Shown here: positions 45,386 to 54,839 of the stretch, one piece after another
Layout: every line of letters starts with the position of its first letter
How positions within the stretch are numbered: position 1 is the first letter of the stretch
NCBI GenBank assembly: GCA_964291545.2
Contig: OZ219860.1
Coordinates: forward strand, 1,069,448-1,133,447
Direction: 5' to 3'
DNA from: G963667675 sp964291545
Lineage (GTDB): Bacteria > Chloroflexota > Dehalococcoidia > Lucifugimonadales > UBA3495
DNA: 64,000 nucleotides
Position numbers and translations under genes: made by a program
The notes under the pieces: model-generated
Told to the model about the DNA's origin: nothing
Database searches by the model: none
The model's input: the letters and a program-made list of their open reading frames with translations, nothing else

Positions 45386-46744
45386 ATGGTCCAGTGGGCT
45401 GGAGTCGTACTGGCAGCCGGAGCCGGGGAGAGAATGAAATCTCGCATTCCCAAGGCGCTTCACCCTGTGTGCGGCAAGGAGATGGTCCGCTACCCGGTGG
45501 AGCTGCTGCAGCAACTGGGGGTCGAGCGAATCGCGGTGGTTGTCTCTCCGGCCAACGGCGCAGAGGTGCAAGGGCTGCTGGGAGACGCAGTGGAATACGT
45601 GGTGCAAGCCGAGCCCAGGGGAACCGGCGAGGCCTTGTCCCAAGCGCGGGAGGCCCTGGCGGGCAAGGCCGACCACCTGGCGGTGCTGTACGGCGACACC
45701 CCGCTGATAAGGCCGGGCACGGTAGAGGAACTAATGGAGTCCCACCTGGATCGCGGTGCGGTTATGTCAATTCTGGCGGGAAGCGTCCCGGCGGTTGGCG
45801 ACCTGGGGCGTGTGGTGAGGGACCAGTCGGGAAGGATAACCGGCATAGTGGAAGCCGGCGACGGCAAGCATGAGCCGGATGAACCCGGGGAGACCAACGG
45901 GGGAGTCTATGCCTTTTCGGCGTCGTGGCTTCGGGACAGCCTGGACGGCATCTCTGCCGGACGCACGGGTGAGAAGTACCTCACGGACTTGGCCGCTGTG
46001 GGGGCCGCAGCAGGACGGGAGGTTGTTGGCGTGGCCGTCCGAGACCTGGGAGAGTTGCAGGGGGTCAACAACAGGGTACAACTGGCGCAGGCGGAAGGTG
46101 TACTGCGGCAACGAATTCGCAACGAGTGGATGCTGGCCGGCGTTAGCATGAGCGATCCAGAGTCCGTCTTCATCGACGCCGACGCGGTTATAGGTCAGGA
46201 CACCGTGCTGCTGCCCAACACCATGCTGATGGGCGGAACCGAAATTGGCGCGGCGTGCGAAATCGGACCGGGTTCGGTGATACGCGACTCAAAGATAGGC
46301 GACGGATGCAGGGTTATTGCGTCGATGCTGGAGGGAGCGGCACTGGAGGACGGCGTCAGCGTAGGGCCGTTCAGCCACCTGCGGCCCGGCACTCATCTGG
46401 AGTCCGGGGTGCACGTGGGCAATTTTGCCGAAATCAAGGAGAGCAGGCTGGGCCGCGGGGCGATGATGGGCCACTTCGGGTACGTGGGCGACGCATCGAT
46501 AGGCGCTGAAGCGAACCTGGGCGCGGGCATGGTCACCTGCAACTACGACGGAGAGAGCAAGCACCGGACGGTGGTCGAAGCGGGTGCGTTCGTGGGGTGC
46601 GACACCATGCTGGTGGCCCCGGTGACAGTGGGAGCGGGGGCTTCCACGGGCGCCGGGGCGGTGGTAACGGCGGACGTTCCCCCCGGTAGACTGGCCGTCG
46701 GCGTTCCTGCTAGAATAAGGAGGATTCAAACGACCGCCGACTGA
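45386..46744 (+). CDS. glmU: Bifunctional GlcNAc-1-P uridyltransferase/GlcN-1-P acetyltransferase
   Basis: GlmU makes UDP-GlcNAc for cell-wall synthesis. From the ATG at 45386 (AGAGAGGTG SD upstream) it has 452 residues. The N-terminal pyrophosphorylase has VVLAAGAGERMKSRIPKALH, VLYGDTPL with the metal-binding Asp near 102, and NGGVYAF. The C-terminal left-handed beta-helix is marked by hexapeptide repeats, and HFGYVGDASIGAEANLGAG and TCNYDGESKHRT hold the acetyl-transfer site. A strong hairpin follows the stop. Confidence 0.94.
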   Translation: MVQWAGVVLAAGAGERMKSRIPKALHPVCGKEMVRYPVELLQQLGVERIAVVVSPANGAEVQGLLGDAVEYVVQAEPRGTGEALSQAREALAGKADHLAVLYGDTPLIRPGTVEELMESHLDRGAVMSILAGSVPAVGDLGRVVRDQSGRITGIVEAGDGKHEPDEPGETNGGVYAFSASWLRDSLDGISAGRTGEKYLTDLAAVGAAAGREVVGVAVRDLGELQGVNNRVQLAQAEGVLRQRIRNEWMLAGVSMSDPESVFIDADAVIGQDTVLLPNTMLMGGTEIGAACEIGPGSVIRDSKIGDGCRVIASMLEGAALEDGVSVGPFSHLRPGTHLESGVHVGNFAEIKESRLGRGAMMGHFGYVGDASIGAEANLGAGMVTCNYDGESKHRTVVEAGAFVGCDTMLVAPVTVGAGASTGAGAVVTADVPPGRLAVGVPARIRRIQTTAD

Positions 46745-46797
46745 CCTCCCGGCTACGACGGATTTCCGGAGCCGTCCGGGCCTTCCCAGCCGGGAGG
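46745..46797 (+). promoter_or_regulatory. Intercistronic hairpin covering the SD of the next gene
   Basis: CCTCCCGGCT (46745-46754) pairs with AGCCGGGAGG (46788-46797), with an inner ACGG/CCGT stem. The 3' arm includes the GGGAGG that precedes the GTG start at 46807. There is no T-run, so it is not a typical terminator. Confidence 0.6.
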
Positions 46798-46806
46798 GGT
46801 AAGGTA

Positions 46807-47994
46807 GTGGACACAGACAACTTACCATCAACCCTGGTCTTCGTTGCGTTTCTCCTCTTCTTCGCTTACCTGAGCCTGGCCCACCACGCCGGCAGACCGA
46901 CCCCTGCGGCCTCTTCCATTGGCAGATCACCCAGATGGCGCGAGTCGCTGGTATCGTGGCTCAAGTACGCCTGCGTGATAGCCTGCGCCCTATCGGGCCT
47001 GGCGCTAATTCACAGCACCGGGACCTTTGCCTGGTGGCCGGCATCGTTACTGGCCCTGGGCCTGCTGCTGTTCTTAGCCGCCACGGACCAGGCCCTGGGC
47101 TTGGTGGTCAAGCGTCCGGGTTGGGCCGACTCGCCATGGGGCAGGACTTTGACCCGACTGGTGATCTGGACGAGCCCAAGAGGGCCTTTACCAGGGTCCA
47201 ACGGGCCCGCCGCCGATAACGGCAACGGAGACGCCTCCAGCGACCCAGCCATCACGGAGGCGGACCTGGTGAGCCTGGACCAGCGGGACCGGGAGATGCT
47301 GCGGTCGATACTGCGGCTGGACGTCACCACGGCGAGGGAGATCATGGTGCCCCGGCTGGACATGCTGGCGGTGGCGGCCGACGCCAGCCTGGTGCAAGTC
47401 TCCAAGCTGATGGTCAAGAGCGGGCACAGCAGGCTGCCCGTGTACGAAGACACCACCGACAAAATATTGGGCATCATCCATTCCAGGGACGTGATGGAGG
47501 CCATAGCCGGGGGCGACATCACGGCGGACATCCGCGACCTACTCCGCGAGGCTTTTGTCATCCCGGAGACGAAGCGTATTGACGACCTGTTGGAGGAGTT
47601 GCAGGAGCGCGGCGTTCAGATGGCGTTGGTGGTAGACGAATACGGCGGGACCGAAGGCCTGGTCACGATGGAAGACGTGCTGGAAGAGATAGTGGGTGAA
47701 ATCGAGGACGAGTTTTCACGCACCAAAGAAGCCGAAATAGTGCGCCAACCGGACGGGGCGGTGGTTGTCGACGCGGGCGTTACCACGGACGACGTCGATG
47801 AGATGTTCGGGACCAGCATAGACAGCCCCGACGTGGACACCGTCGGCGGATACGTTTACCACAGCCTGGGCAGAATTCCACAGGTGGGCGACGTGGTGAC
47901 GACAGACAACCTGGAAATCAGGGTGGTGTCCATTCTGGGACGCCGCCTACGCAAGCTGCGCATCCAGCGAACCGAAACAAGCAGTCTCGACTAA
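46807..47994 (+). CDS. CBS-pair CorC/HlyC-type membrane protein
   Basis: This family links two CBS domains to a CorC/HlyC domain and is implicated in magnesium or cobalt handling. In 395 residues: an N-terminal membrane helix TLVFVAFLLFFAYLSL, two more helices near 58-95, then a linker. The CBS pair spans about 170-300 (TTAREIMVPRLDMLAV, SRLPVYEDTTDKILGIIH, VDEYGGTEGLVTMEDVLEEI). The CorC_HlyC domain ends the protein. The membrane part differs from the usual DUF21 four-helix unit. The start is GTG. Confidence 0.88.
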   Translation: MDTDNLPSTLVFVAFLLFFAYLSLAHHAGRPTPAASSIGRSPRWRESLVSWLKYACVIACALSGLALIHSTGTFAWWPASLLALGLLLFLAATDQALGLVVKRPGWADSPWGRTLTRLVIWTSPRGPLPGSNGPAADNGNGDASSDPAITEADLVSLDQRDREMLRSILRLDVTTAREIMVPRLDMLAVAADASLVQVSKLMVKSGHSRLPVYEDTTDKILGIIHSRDVMEAIAGGDITADIRDLLREAFVIPETKRIDDLLEELQERGVQMALVVDEYGGTEGLVTMEDVLEEIVGEIEDEFSRTKEAEIVRQPDGAVVVDAGVTTDDVDEMFGTSIDSPDVDTVGGYVYHSLGRIPQVGDVVTTDNLEIRVVSILGRRLRKLRIQRTETSSLD

Positions 47995-48016
47995 ACGTAG
48001 TACTCTTAGCGGTTGT

Positions 48017-48060
48017 CCTGTCCGGGCGACCGACTCGCCGGACGTGATGGGTCGGACAGG
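48017..48060. terminator. Hairpin between convergent CBS and sortase genes
   Basis: CCTGTCCG (48017-48024) pairs with CGGACAGG (48053-48060). An alternative inner stem TCCGG/CCGGA exists. It lies just between two convergent stops and may serve both. There is no T-run. Confidence 0.45.
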
Positions 48061-48966
48061 CTAAACGTTGTCCCGTTGGGCGATTAGCTCGCCGGTAACG
48101 ATGAGACGGTGGTCGTAGACCCAGCTGGGCACGCACGACACCAGGTGTATAGAGGCCAGCCCGGTCTCGTACTGATGCAAATCGCCTTGAGAGAAGTCCT
48201 CTTGGTGGACCACGTCGGACGACGTGACGCGATAGAGGAATTGGTGGTCACCGTTATCGGCGATGATGAAGACGTTTTCGCCGTTGTTCAGCATCTCGGG
48301 TATCTTGGTGAGGTCGGAGAACACCGAACCCTCCCCACCGATGAGACTCTGGGTGTGGCCGAAGAACCAGGAGCTGCCCATCTCGCCGGCGTTGGCGGTA
48401 TCAGCGAGGTGGCCAATAGTGTTGGCCGGAGTCTCGTAGGCCCGGCTGCCGCCCAGGTCCAGGATTTGCAGTTCATCGACGGTGGAGTCGATGCCGGTGC
48501 CGGGCACTATCAACCTGGTAGCGGAAGGCAGAACGTCGTCGAAAGCTGGGCTGCCGAAGTCCACGGGAGTGAAGCCTTGGAACATCGAGTTTCCAAAATC
48601 TATGGACTCAAAGTCCCAGGGGTTGCTCCATTCCCTGAAATCCCAAGCGTCGGCTGAGGACCCAGGCTCATAACCTATATTGGACGGGGAAGAGGGCGGC
48701 ACCAGCCTGGCCCGGTCTGTGGGCTCCTGGTCCGTACCGCCGGGTTCTCCAATGGCTGCGACGAGTCCGGGCGCCGGACCCACCGGCCCGGGGGCAGCGG
48801 CATTCAGGTTTTCCAAACCGGCCCCGGCAACCGCGGCGTAGCCATAGTAAGCTCCGCCGGAGGCCAGCAGCATGACTCCAAGGGCAATCAGGCCAATGCC
48901 CGCATATTTGGCAAGCTGCTGCCTAAAACCACCTCGGAGCAATAAATAGTCGTATCCGGCTTCCAT
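48061..48966 (-). CDS. Sortase-family transpeptidase
   Basis: Sortases cut a C-terminal sorting motif and join the protein to a cell-surface nucleophile. The 301 residues begin with a cytoplasmic tail and one membrane helix (YAGIGLIALGVMLLASGGAYYGYA, 21-44). A long Pro/Gly linker follows. The sortase barrel has H204 (WFFGHTQS), C278 (HLVSCVPSWVYDHR) and R287, the full triad. No obvious substrate with an LPxTG-like C-terminus lies next to it. Chloroflexota have unusual envelopes, so its acceptor is unclear. Confidence 0.9.
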   Translation of the reverse strand: MEAGYDYLLLRGGFRQQLAKYAGIGLIALGVMLLASGGAYYGYAAVAGAGLENLNAAAPGPVGPAPGLVAAIGEPGGTDQEPTDRARLVPPSSPSNIGYEPGSSADAWDFREWSNPWDFESIDFGNSMFQGFTPVDFGSPAFDDVLPSATRLIVPGTGIDSTVDELQILDLGGSRAYETPANTIGHLADTANAGEMGSSWFFGHTQSLIGGEGSVFSDLTKIPEMLNNGENVFIIADNGDHQFLYRVTSSDVVHQEDFSQGDLHQYETGLASIHLVSCVPSWVYDHRLIVTGELIAQRDNV

Positions 48967-49137
48967 GCTACCTCTTCTTCACGGGGCTACCTATTCCCCA
49001 CGGGGAATAGCCGGCGAATCCCTGGAAATTAAGTTGGACAGGCGTCCCTTCGTTCATCACCACCACCCATCTGCCGCCAGACCTGAATGTGTCAGGAAAA
49101 CCCGAGGGGCAAAAACGGGAATTATCCGGGGAAAGCC

Positions 49138-49350
49138 CTAACGCACTCTAGGTGAGTTCAAGCTGCCGGGGGTTATGGGCTCGTTGACGTAAATGTCGCC
49201 ATTGCGGATCTTGAGGTTAAACCCACAGGACGGGTTTGTGCAGACCCACGCCTTGTAATGGACAGAAGCGCCCTGACCGCCGTAGTCCGACAATGGCACC
49301 AACTGTCCGATTTCGCAACTTAAACACTTGGGTGTGACCGGCTCTTCCAC
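49138..49350 (-). CDS. Small zinc-ribbon protein
   Basis: A GTG at 49348-49350 follows GGGAGGGG by 5 bases and gives 70 residues. Two Cys pairs are seen, KCLSCEIG and VCTNPSCGF (CxxC and CxxxxC). A short beta-rich C-terminus (LKIRNGDIYVNEPI) follows. It is probably a nucleic-acid- or protein-binding zinc ribbon of unknown role. The plain upstream extension of the frame has no family features. Confidence 0.7.
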   Translation of the reverse strand: MEEPVTPKCLSCEIGQLVPLSDYGGQGASVHYKAWVCTNPSCGFNLKIRNGDIYVNEPITPGSLNSPRVR

Positions 49351-49490
49351 TGAAACCCCTCCCGAGCGAACCTCTAGGCGAGTATAGCACCGTGATTTTG
49401 GCGCAAACAATAAATTAGACTGCGTCGATTGACGAGTTTGGAGGAGAAAACCGCCGGTCAGCTAAGAACGTCTTTTGCCGATAGGGCCTT

Positions 49491-49762
49491 GGCTTTTATT
49501 CCAAGTAGTCCTTAAGCTTGCGGGAGCAGGTGGGATGGCGCAGCTTGCGCAGGGCCTTGGCTTTTATTCCAAGTAGTCTTTAAGCTTGCGGGAGCGGGTG
49601 GGATGGCGTAGCTTGCGCAGGGCCTTGGCTTTTATTCCAAGTAGTCCTTAAGCTTACGGGAGCGGGTGGGATGGCGCAGCTTGCGCAGGGCCTTGGCTTC
49701 TATTCCAAGTAGTCCTTAAGCTTGCGGGAGCGGGTGGGATGGCGCAGCTTGCGCAGGGCCTT
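49491..49762 (-). repeat. 68-bp tandem array duplicating the rpoD 3' end
   Basis: Matching positions 49491, 49559, 49627 and 49695 give an exact 68-base period. The fourth unit (49695-49762) is the real 3' end of rpoD. Three further copies follow its stop codon. Copies differ by a few substitutions. Because 68 is not a multiple of three, the frame is not extended. Confidence 0.95.
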
Positions 49763-51265
49763 GGCCTCTATCTGGCGGATGCGCTCACGGGTGACCCCAA
49801 ACTCCCTGCCAACCTCTTCCAGGGTGCGGCTGCGGCCGTCTTCCAAGCCGAAGCGCAGTTGCAGCACGCGAGACTCCCGGTCGGTAAGGGTGTTCAACAC
49901 CTCGTCCACCTGCTCCTTCAAGAGCTGAATGGAAGCGGCATCGGCGGGCGCGGGTGCGTTGCGGTCTTCAATGAAGTCTCCAAGGTGAGAGTCCTCTTCC
50001 TCGCCTATGGGGGTTTCCAGGGAGACCGGCTCCTGGGAGATCTTCATTATTTCTTCCACTTTTTCGGGGCCGATTTCCATGGCAACGCCGATTTCCTCGG
50101 GGGTGGGCTCGCGCCCGTACTCCTGGAGCAACCGCCGGTGCTGGCGCATCAGCTTGTTGATGGTCTCAACCATGTGGACGGGTATGCGAATGGTGCGGGC
50201 CTGGTCGGCGATGGCCCGGGTGATGGCCTGGCGTATCCACCAGGTTGCGTAGGTGCTGAACTTGTAGCCCTTGCGGTAGTCGAACTTTTCGACGGCCCGT
50301 ATCAAGCCGATGTTGCCTTCTTGGATCATGTCCAGAAGGGCCATTCCCCGCCCGATGTACTTCTTGGCGACACTGACCACCAACCGCAGGTTGGCCTCGG
50401 TTAGATGAGCCTGGGAGCGGGCGGCGTCTGCATCTACGCGCCGGAAATACCCTCTGAACAGGGGTTCCTTGCGCTGCAATTCCTCGGAGCATGCCGGCTG
50501 CTCCAAAGATTTTTCCACCTGGTCCAAGGTGCAGTCGTTTAACACATCAGCGGCATCGGGAGGGAGCAGCCAACTGCTGAGGGACAGGTTCACGATCTGG
50601 GCGTAGACATTCTCGATCTCCTGGCCCAAGTCTTCGGCCACCGCGGCCTGCAACTCGGGAGAGACCTCGGCGTCGATGGCGTCGCGCAGCGTAGGATTGC
50701 CCGCAATTTGGGACAGCTTCAAGTCGCCGGGCAGCCCCAAGTCCTTGCACAGGGCGGCCACCAAAGGCGCGGCGGCGACCATCCGCAGCAGCAGCGTCCG
50801 GCTAGCCTCCCAGGACCGGGGGGGCCGGCCTACGGCTTCCTCGAATTCCTTCCGCAGGGCTTGCAGGTGCTTGCCTCCCTCAATCTTGCGGGCCAGCACC
50901 CGCTCGTCGCTGGAGGTCAACAGCCTTACCCGGCCTATCTCACGCAGGTACATCCTGACCGGGTCGTCCAGGACCTCGACGGTCTCCGGTTCCCAGTCCA
51001 CTTCTTCGCCTTCAGTCTCACCGGGGGTTTCACTTGCCTGATCAGGGGACTTTTCCTCGGTGGAAGCGTCATCCCACTGCTCCTCGGCCGCTTCCTCCAC
51101 CGCAACGTCGACGGCCGGCCTGGTCAGGCCATTGCTTGCGCCGATGGACTCGTCCTCCGAAGCCTCCTTGACGCCGCGGTACATGTCCAGGATACGGTCG
51201 GTGTCTTCAGATGTCTCCAGGTAGTCTTCCGGATTCAGTTCCCGGCTGTTGTTGCGTCGAATCAT
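49700..51265 (-). CDS. rpoD: Primary RNA polymerase sigma factor (sigma-70)
   Basis: This is the housekeeping sigma factor. In 521 residues: an acidic N-terminal extension (about 30-95), region 1.2 DDPVRMYLREIGRVRLL, region 2 with DMIQEGNIGLIRAVEKFDYR and KGYKFSTYATWWIRQAITRA (core and -10 contacts), region 3, and region 4.2 with LEEVGREFGVTRERIRQIE for the -35 element. It ends in KLRHPTRSRKLKDYLE. It starts 4 bases after the dnaG stop, giving the dnaG-rpoD order of the macromolecular synthesis operon. Confidence 0.97.
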   Translation of the reverse strand: MIRRNNSRELNPEDYLETSEDTDRILDMYRGVKEASEDESIGASNGLTRPAVDVAVEEAAEEQWDDASTEEKSPDQASETPGETEGEEVDWEPETVEVLDDPVRMYLREIGRVRLLTSSDERVLARKIEGGKHLQALRKEFEEAVGRPPRSWEASRTLLLRMVAAAPLVAALCKDLGLPGDLKLSQIAGNPTLRDAIDAEVSPELQAAVAEDLGQEIENVYAQIVNLSLSSWLLPPDAADVLNDCTLDQVEKSLEQPACSEELQRKEPLFRGYFRRVDADAARSQAHLTEANLRLVVSVAKKYIGRGMALLDMIQEGNIGLIRAVEKFDYRKGYKFSTYATWWIRQAITRAIADQARTIRIPVHMVETINKLMRQHRRLLQEYGREPTPEEIGVAMEIGPEKVEEIMKISQEPVSLETPIGEEEDSHLGDFIEDRNAPAPADAASIQLLKEQVDEVLNTLTDRESRVLQLRFGLEDGRSRTLEEVGREFGVTRERIRQIEAKALRKLRHPTRSRKLKDYLE

Positions 51266-51269
51266 GTCT

Positions 51270-53114
51270 CTATCTACCTCTGTGCCTGTTTTCCAATGCC
51301 AGGGAGCCTCGCTTGCCCTGGTTTTCCTTTAGTTGGCGATTGACTTCAAGCGCCAGTTGGTCCGAGTCATCCTCCAACTCAGGAGGGGTCTCGGCGAACC
51401 TGATCCCTTCTTCCGTCTTGAGCTCCCGCAGATAACGTTCCTCCAGGCGGCTTACCGCGTCCTGCATGGCGCGGCGCCTTCTTGGGAGGTCGAGGGGAGG
51501 CAACGATTTTCGGACGAGGGACTCCAGGTGATCCGCCAACTCGGCATCGACCCGGCCATTCAGGGCGTCGCCGGCTCCTTCAAATTGATTGACCTGGGAC
51601 TGCCGGCGCCATTCATTGAATATTTCCCGGTTCTCCAGCCGGCGGAAGTACTCGGGCCTGAGTTCCTTCCCCAGGTCTGCAAAATCGGCGTTTTGCAAAA
51701 GCAAGGCCAGGCAGTAGTCCTCCAGCGGATCCCGTTCCAGCTTGGCAAAGGGCGACGGGGTGGCGCCCCTGGTCTGGGACCGCGGCGCCCGGCTGCGGCG
51801 GGGCATGGAGGGCCTTCCCACCGAGGCCTGAAGCGTGTCCGGGCTAACCTCCAGATGCTTGGCCAGGGCTTGGAAGTAGTGGTCCTGCTGCGCCGGGTCG
51901 GGCACGGCGGCGATCAAGGGAAAGACCATCTCCACCACCCGGGTCTTGCCCTGGGGCGTCGACGGGTCAACCTGGGCCGACAGGGCCTCAAGCAGGTACT
52001 GCACGTAAGATTTGGCGGCATCGATGAGCCGGACCCATTCCTCCGGGGACTGGCGAATCAGGTCGTCGGGGTCCCGGCCCTCGGGCAGGACCGCAATCTT
52101 CAGTTCCAGGGCCTGCTGGCGTTGATACAAAGTGGTGCCCCTTGACTGGCCGGCCACCGAGGACTGGAATACCTGCCAGGAGGATTCCAGGCTGCGCAGG
52201 GTAGCCTGCTGGCCCGCGGCGTCGGGGTCCAATGCCATGGTGACGTCGGAAGTTACGCGGAGGACCTCCTCCACCTGCCCCTGGGTGAGGGCGGTGCCCA
52301 TGGACGCCGCCACGTTGGCAAAGCCGTGCTGGTGGGCCGTAATCACGTCCATATATCCTTCGACGATGACCAGCCCCTGGTCGGCAGCGGGACCCTTTGC
52401 CAGGTGCAAGCCGTAAAGAATTCGTCCCTTGTCGAATAGGGCTGTCCTGGGCGAATTCAGATACTTGGGGTTGGACTCGTCGAGGGAGCGCCCTCCGAAG
52501 CCTCCCAGATCGCCCCGGCTGTTCCTGATGGGAATAATAAGGCGGTTGCGGAACAGGTCGCGGGACCTGCCGTTGTCGCCGATGGAGACCAACCCGGCCT
52601 CGGCAATTTGCTGGGCCCCATAGCCGGCGCCGAGCAGGTGGTTCTTTAGCGACTCGCCGTCGCGGGGACTAAGCCCCAACTCGAAGGTCTTAATGGACTC
52701 GTCGGATATTCCCCGTTCCTGCAGGTATTGCCTGGCGCCGCTTCCCTGTTGAGAGAACAATAGCTGCTGAAAGTAGGCCAGGGCGGCCTCGTTAATCTGC
52801 AGGGCATGTTCCTGGTTGGAGCGCCGCTCCCGGCTGGGCAAGGTGACGCCGGCCTGCTGGGCCAACTGTTGCAAGGCCTCTCGGAATTCCAGGTTCCCGG
52901 CCCGCATGGCAAAGGAGAATACGTCGCCGCCGGTGGCGCAAGCCCCGAAGCACCGCCAAGTTTGGCGATCGGGAAAGACGTGAAAGGACGGAGTCCTTTC
53001 CTGGTGAAAGGGGCAGTTGGCCCGGTAGCTGCGCCCCGAGCGTTGCAAAGCGACGTGCTGGGAGACAACGTCGAGGATGTCCAGCCGGCTCTTTATGTCG
53101 TCGACAACGGTCAT
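51270..53114 (-). CDS. dnaG: DNA primase
   Basis: DnaG makes RNA primers for replication. The 614 residues start with the CHC2 zinc finger (CPFHQERTPSFHVFP, then WRCFGACATGGDVFSF, near 34-68). The catalytic core has NRLIIPIRNSRGDLGGFGGR, the TOPRIM acidic motif VIVEGYMDVITAHQHG near 243-258, and MALDPDAAGQQATLR with the second acids. The C-terminal helicase-interaction domain is less conserved. It heads the dnaG-rpoD operon. The 5' gap is filled with repeats. Confidence 0.96.
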   Translation of the reverse strand: MTVVDDIKSRLDILDVVSQHVALQRSGRSYRANCPFHQERTPSFHVFPDRQTWRCFGACATGGDVFSFAMRAGNLEFREALQQLAQQAGVTLPSRERRSNQEHALQINEAALAYFQQLLFSQQGSGARQYLQERGISDESIKTFELGLSPRDGESLKNHLLGAGYGAQQIAEAGLVSIGDNGRSRDLFRNRLIIPIRNSRGDLGGFGGRSLDESNPKYLNSPRTALFDKGRILYGLHLAKGPAADQGLVIVEGYMDVITAHQHGFANVAASMGTALTQGQVEEVLRVTSDVTMALDPDAAGQQATLRSLESSWQVFQSSVAGQSRGTTLYQRQQALELKIAVLPEGRDPDDLIRQSPEEWVRLIDAAKSYVQYLLEALSAQVDPSTPQGKTRVVEMVFPLIAAVPDPAQQDHYFQALAKHLEVSPDTLQASVGRPSMPRRSRAPRSQTRGATPSPFAKLERDPLEDYCLALLLQNADFADLGKELRPEYFRRLENREIFNEWRRQSQVNQFEGAGDALNGRVDAELADHLESLVRKSLPPLDLPRRRRAMQDAVSRLEERYLRELKTEEGIRFAETPPELEDDSDQLALEVNRQLKENQGKRGSLALENRHRGR

Positions 53115-53331
53115 TTCATACCCCGACGGTTCCCCGACCCGACATCCGGTGAATTGACGCAGCGACTACGCCGACCGCACGTATTATCTGATAGGCTATA
53201 TTAACCGTCCCGCCCGACATGCGCCGGGCAACCGATGGAAGCAAGAATTTTGGCGCGGAGAGTGCCAAGGTATATTGTACCACTTTTGGGGGGAGTTTGG
53301 GGGGCGGGGCGAGGCCGCTATAGCCACCGCC

Positions 53332-53377
53332 GCCCGTCCGTTCCCCCTTCGATGTCCCTCAGGACGAACGGACGGGC
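53332..53377. repeat. Family B hairpin
   Basis: The arms GCCCGTCCGTTC and GAACGGACGGGC lie around cccccttcgatgtccctcag. Partial family B copies follow up to about 53550, and a family A hairpin lies near 53590-53620. Confidence 0.88.
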
Positions 53378-53669
53378 TACTTCCCCAGGGCGAGTGGTTG
53401 GGCCCTTCGAGAGCCTCAAGACGAACGGACGGGCTACCATTTGGGCAGGGCCTTCGATAGATTCTGGACGAACGGACGGGCTACCATTTGGGCAGGGCCT
53501 TCGATGAGCTAAGGGCAGGCGCTTCGAGAACCTCAGGGCGAATGGACGGGCTGCTGGCTGGAATGCCGCGGTGTTGGTAAATGGGCGCTCTGGATTCCGG
53601 CTCGGTGGCCGGAATGACGGGCGGGAGTGCGGAGTCGAACGGACGGGCTACTTCCCACATGCCCCTGCC

Positions 53670-53820
53670 TGTCATTCCGAGGAGCTTGCGACGAGGAATC
53701 TAAAGCGGTTGCTCACCACCGCAGTGGCGTTCCCCGCGGCCCAGTGCGTTGTAGGGATCCTTCAACCCGATTTAGGGCAGGAACTTTTAGATTCCTCGTC
53801 GCAAGCTCCTCGGAATGACA
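53670..53820. repeat. 151-bp MITE-like element with 35-bp perfect inverted ends (family C)
   Basis: The left end 53670-53704 (tgtcattccgaggagcttgc...) is the exact reverse complement of 53786-53820. The 81-base centre has no coding potential. The ends match the family C sequence found elsewhere in the window. Confidence 0.88.
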
Positions 53821-53883
53821 TGGAATGGCGTGGATTGTCAGTTGTGTGGCGAGGCCCCAGGGCAGTCGGCGGGTTGGCAGCGG

Positions 53884-54690
53884 CTAGGGTATTTGTTGGG
53901 CTAGGGCCTGCTTTTCTTGGACCATTTGGGTTAGGGCGTCGGTGACGGTTGCGTCGAGATGGACCGACGCCATGGCTTGCAGGTCCCGGTCAAAGTCCAG
54001 GTCCCAGGCCAGCATTCGGACGCCTCTGCGCTGCGCGCTGCGGTGCAGCTTCCGGTTATAGGAGTCGTTGGCCGGATCGTACCAGTGGGCGGACACCAGG
54101 GGGCTGAAGCAGCGGGAGCGTATGGGGAAGGGGTGCCTCTTGGACCAGATGTACCCGCGGCAAACGCGGGGTTCCAGCCGGCGCAGGTGATACAGGGCCA
54201 GAGGGTTGAAGCTGGCCACCAACGTGCTGTCCCAGCGGTTGTGGCGCCTGATGGCCTCGGCCACCAGGCGGGCTATCTGCTTTGTGCCCCTCATGACAAC
54301 TTTCATCTCGACGTTGATCAGGTAGCCGGGAGGCAAGGTTTCGAAGACTTCGTCCAGGGTCGGTGCGGTCTCGCCCTGGAACTTGGGGTCGAACCAGGAA
54401 CCCACGTCCAGCGACCGGACTTCGGCCAGGGTGGAGTGATTTACCGGGCCGGCGCCGTTGCTGGTGCGGTCCAGGTTGTGGTCGTGAAAGACCACCAGTT
54501 GGCCGTCTTTGGTGAGCCGAACGTCCAACTCCACGCCGTCAGCGCCTGCCTCCACGGCCCGCCGGAATGCCGGGAGGGTGTTTTCAGGGGCGCGGCCCAG
54601 GTCGCCGCGATGGGCGATTATCAGCGGCAGGGGCTGGGACCCGGGAGGGAAGGCCCAGGTGGTTACTCTTTCAGCGTGGCCGTGTTGCAT
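53884..54690 (-). CDS. Glycerophosphodiester phosphodiesterase
   Basis: GDPD hydrolyses glycerophosphodiesters to glycerol-3-phosphate and an alcohol. In 268 residues the catalytic HRGDLGRAPENTLPAF (about 27-42), the metal-binding ELDVRLTKDGQLVVFHDHNLDRT near 56-78, and VEMKV near 125 are all present. No signal peptide is seen, so it is cytoplasmic. It stands alone, divergent from the AroQ-like gene with a 149-base gap. Confidence 0.93.
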   Translation of the reverse strand: MQHGHAERVTTWAFPPGSQPLPLIIAHRGDLGRAPENTLPAFRRAVEAGADGVELDVRLTKDGQLVVFHDHNLDRTSNGAGPVNHSTLAEVRSLDVGSWFDPKFQGETAPTLDEVFETLPPGYLINVEMKVVMRGTKQIARLVAEAIRRHNRWDSTLVASFNPLALYHLRRLEPRVCRGYIWSKRHPFPIRSRCFSPLVSAHWYDPANDSYNRKLHRSAQRRGVRMLAWDLDFDRDLQAMASVHLDATVTDALTQMVQEKQALAQQIP

Positions 54691-54839
54691 TATGTAAAGC
54701 GGGCGCTACGGGTTGGCGAGTCCCGGGGCGGGGACGCCTTCGATATTGTTCCAGGCTTGTGTCGATTGGAAACATACGGCTATATTAGCGGAGTGAAGAG
54801 GTGCGCGAATACCCGTAGCAAAGAGCGAGGTGACTAGAG

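Noticed and set aside
49491..49694. Extension of RpoD through the tandem copies
   Set aside because: The gene stops in the first unit and the 68-base period breaks the frame. Each copy carries its own stop.
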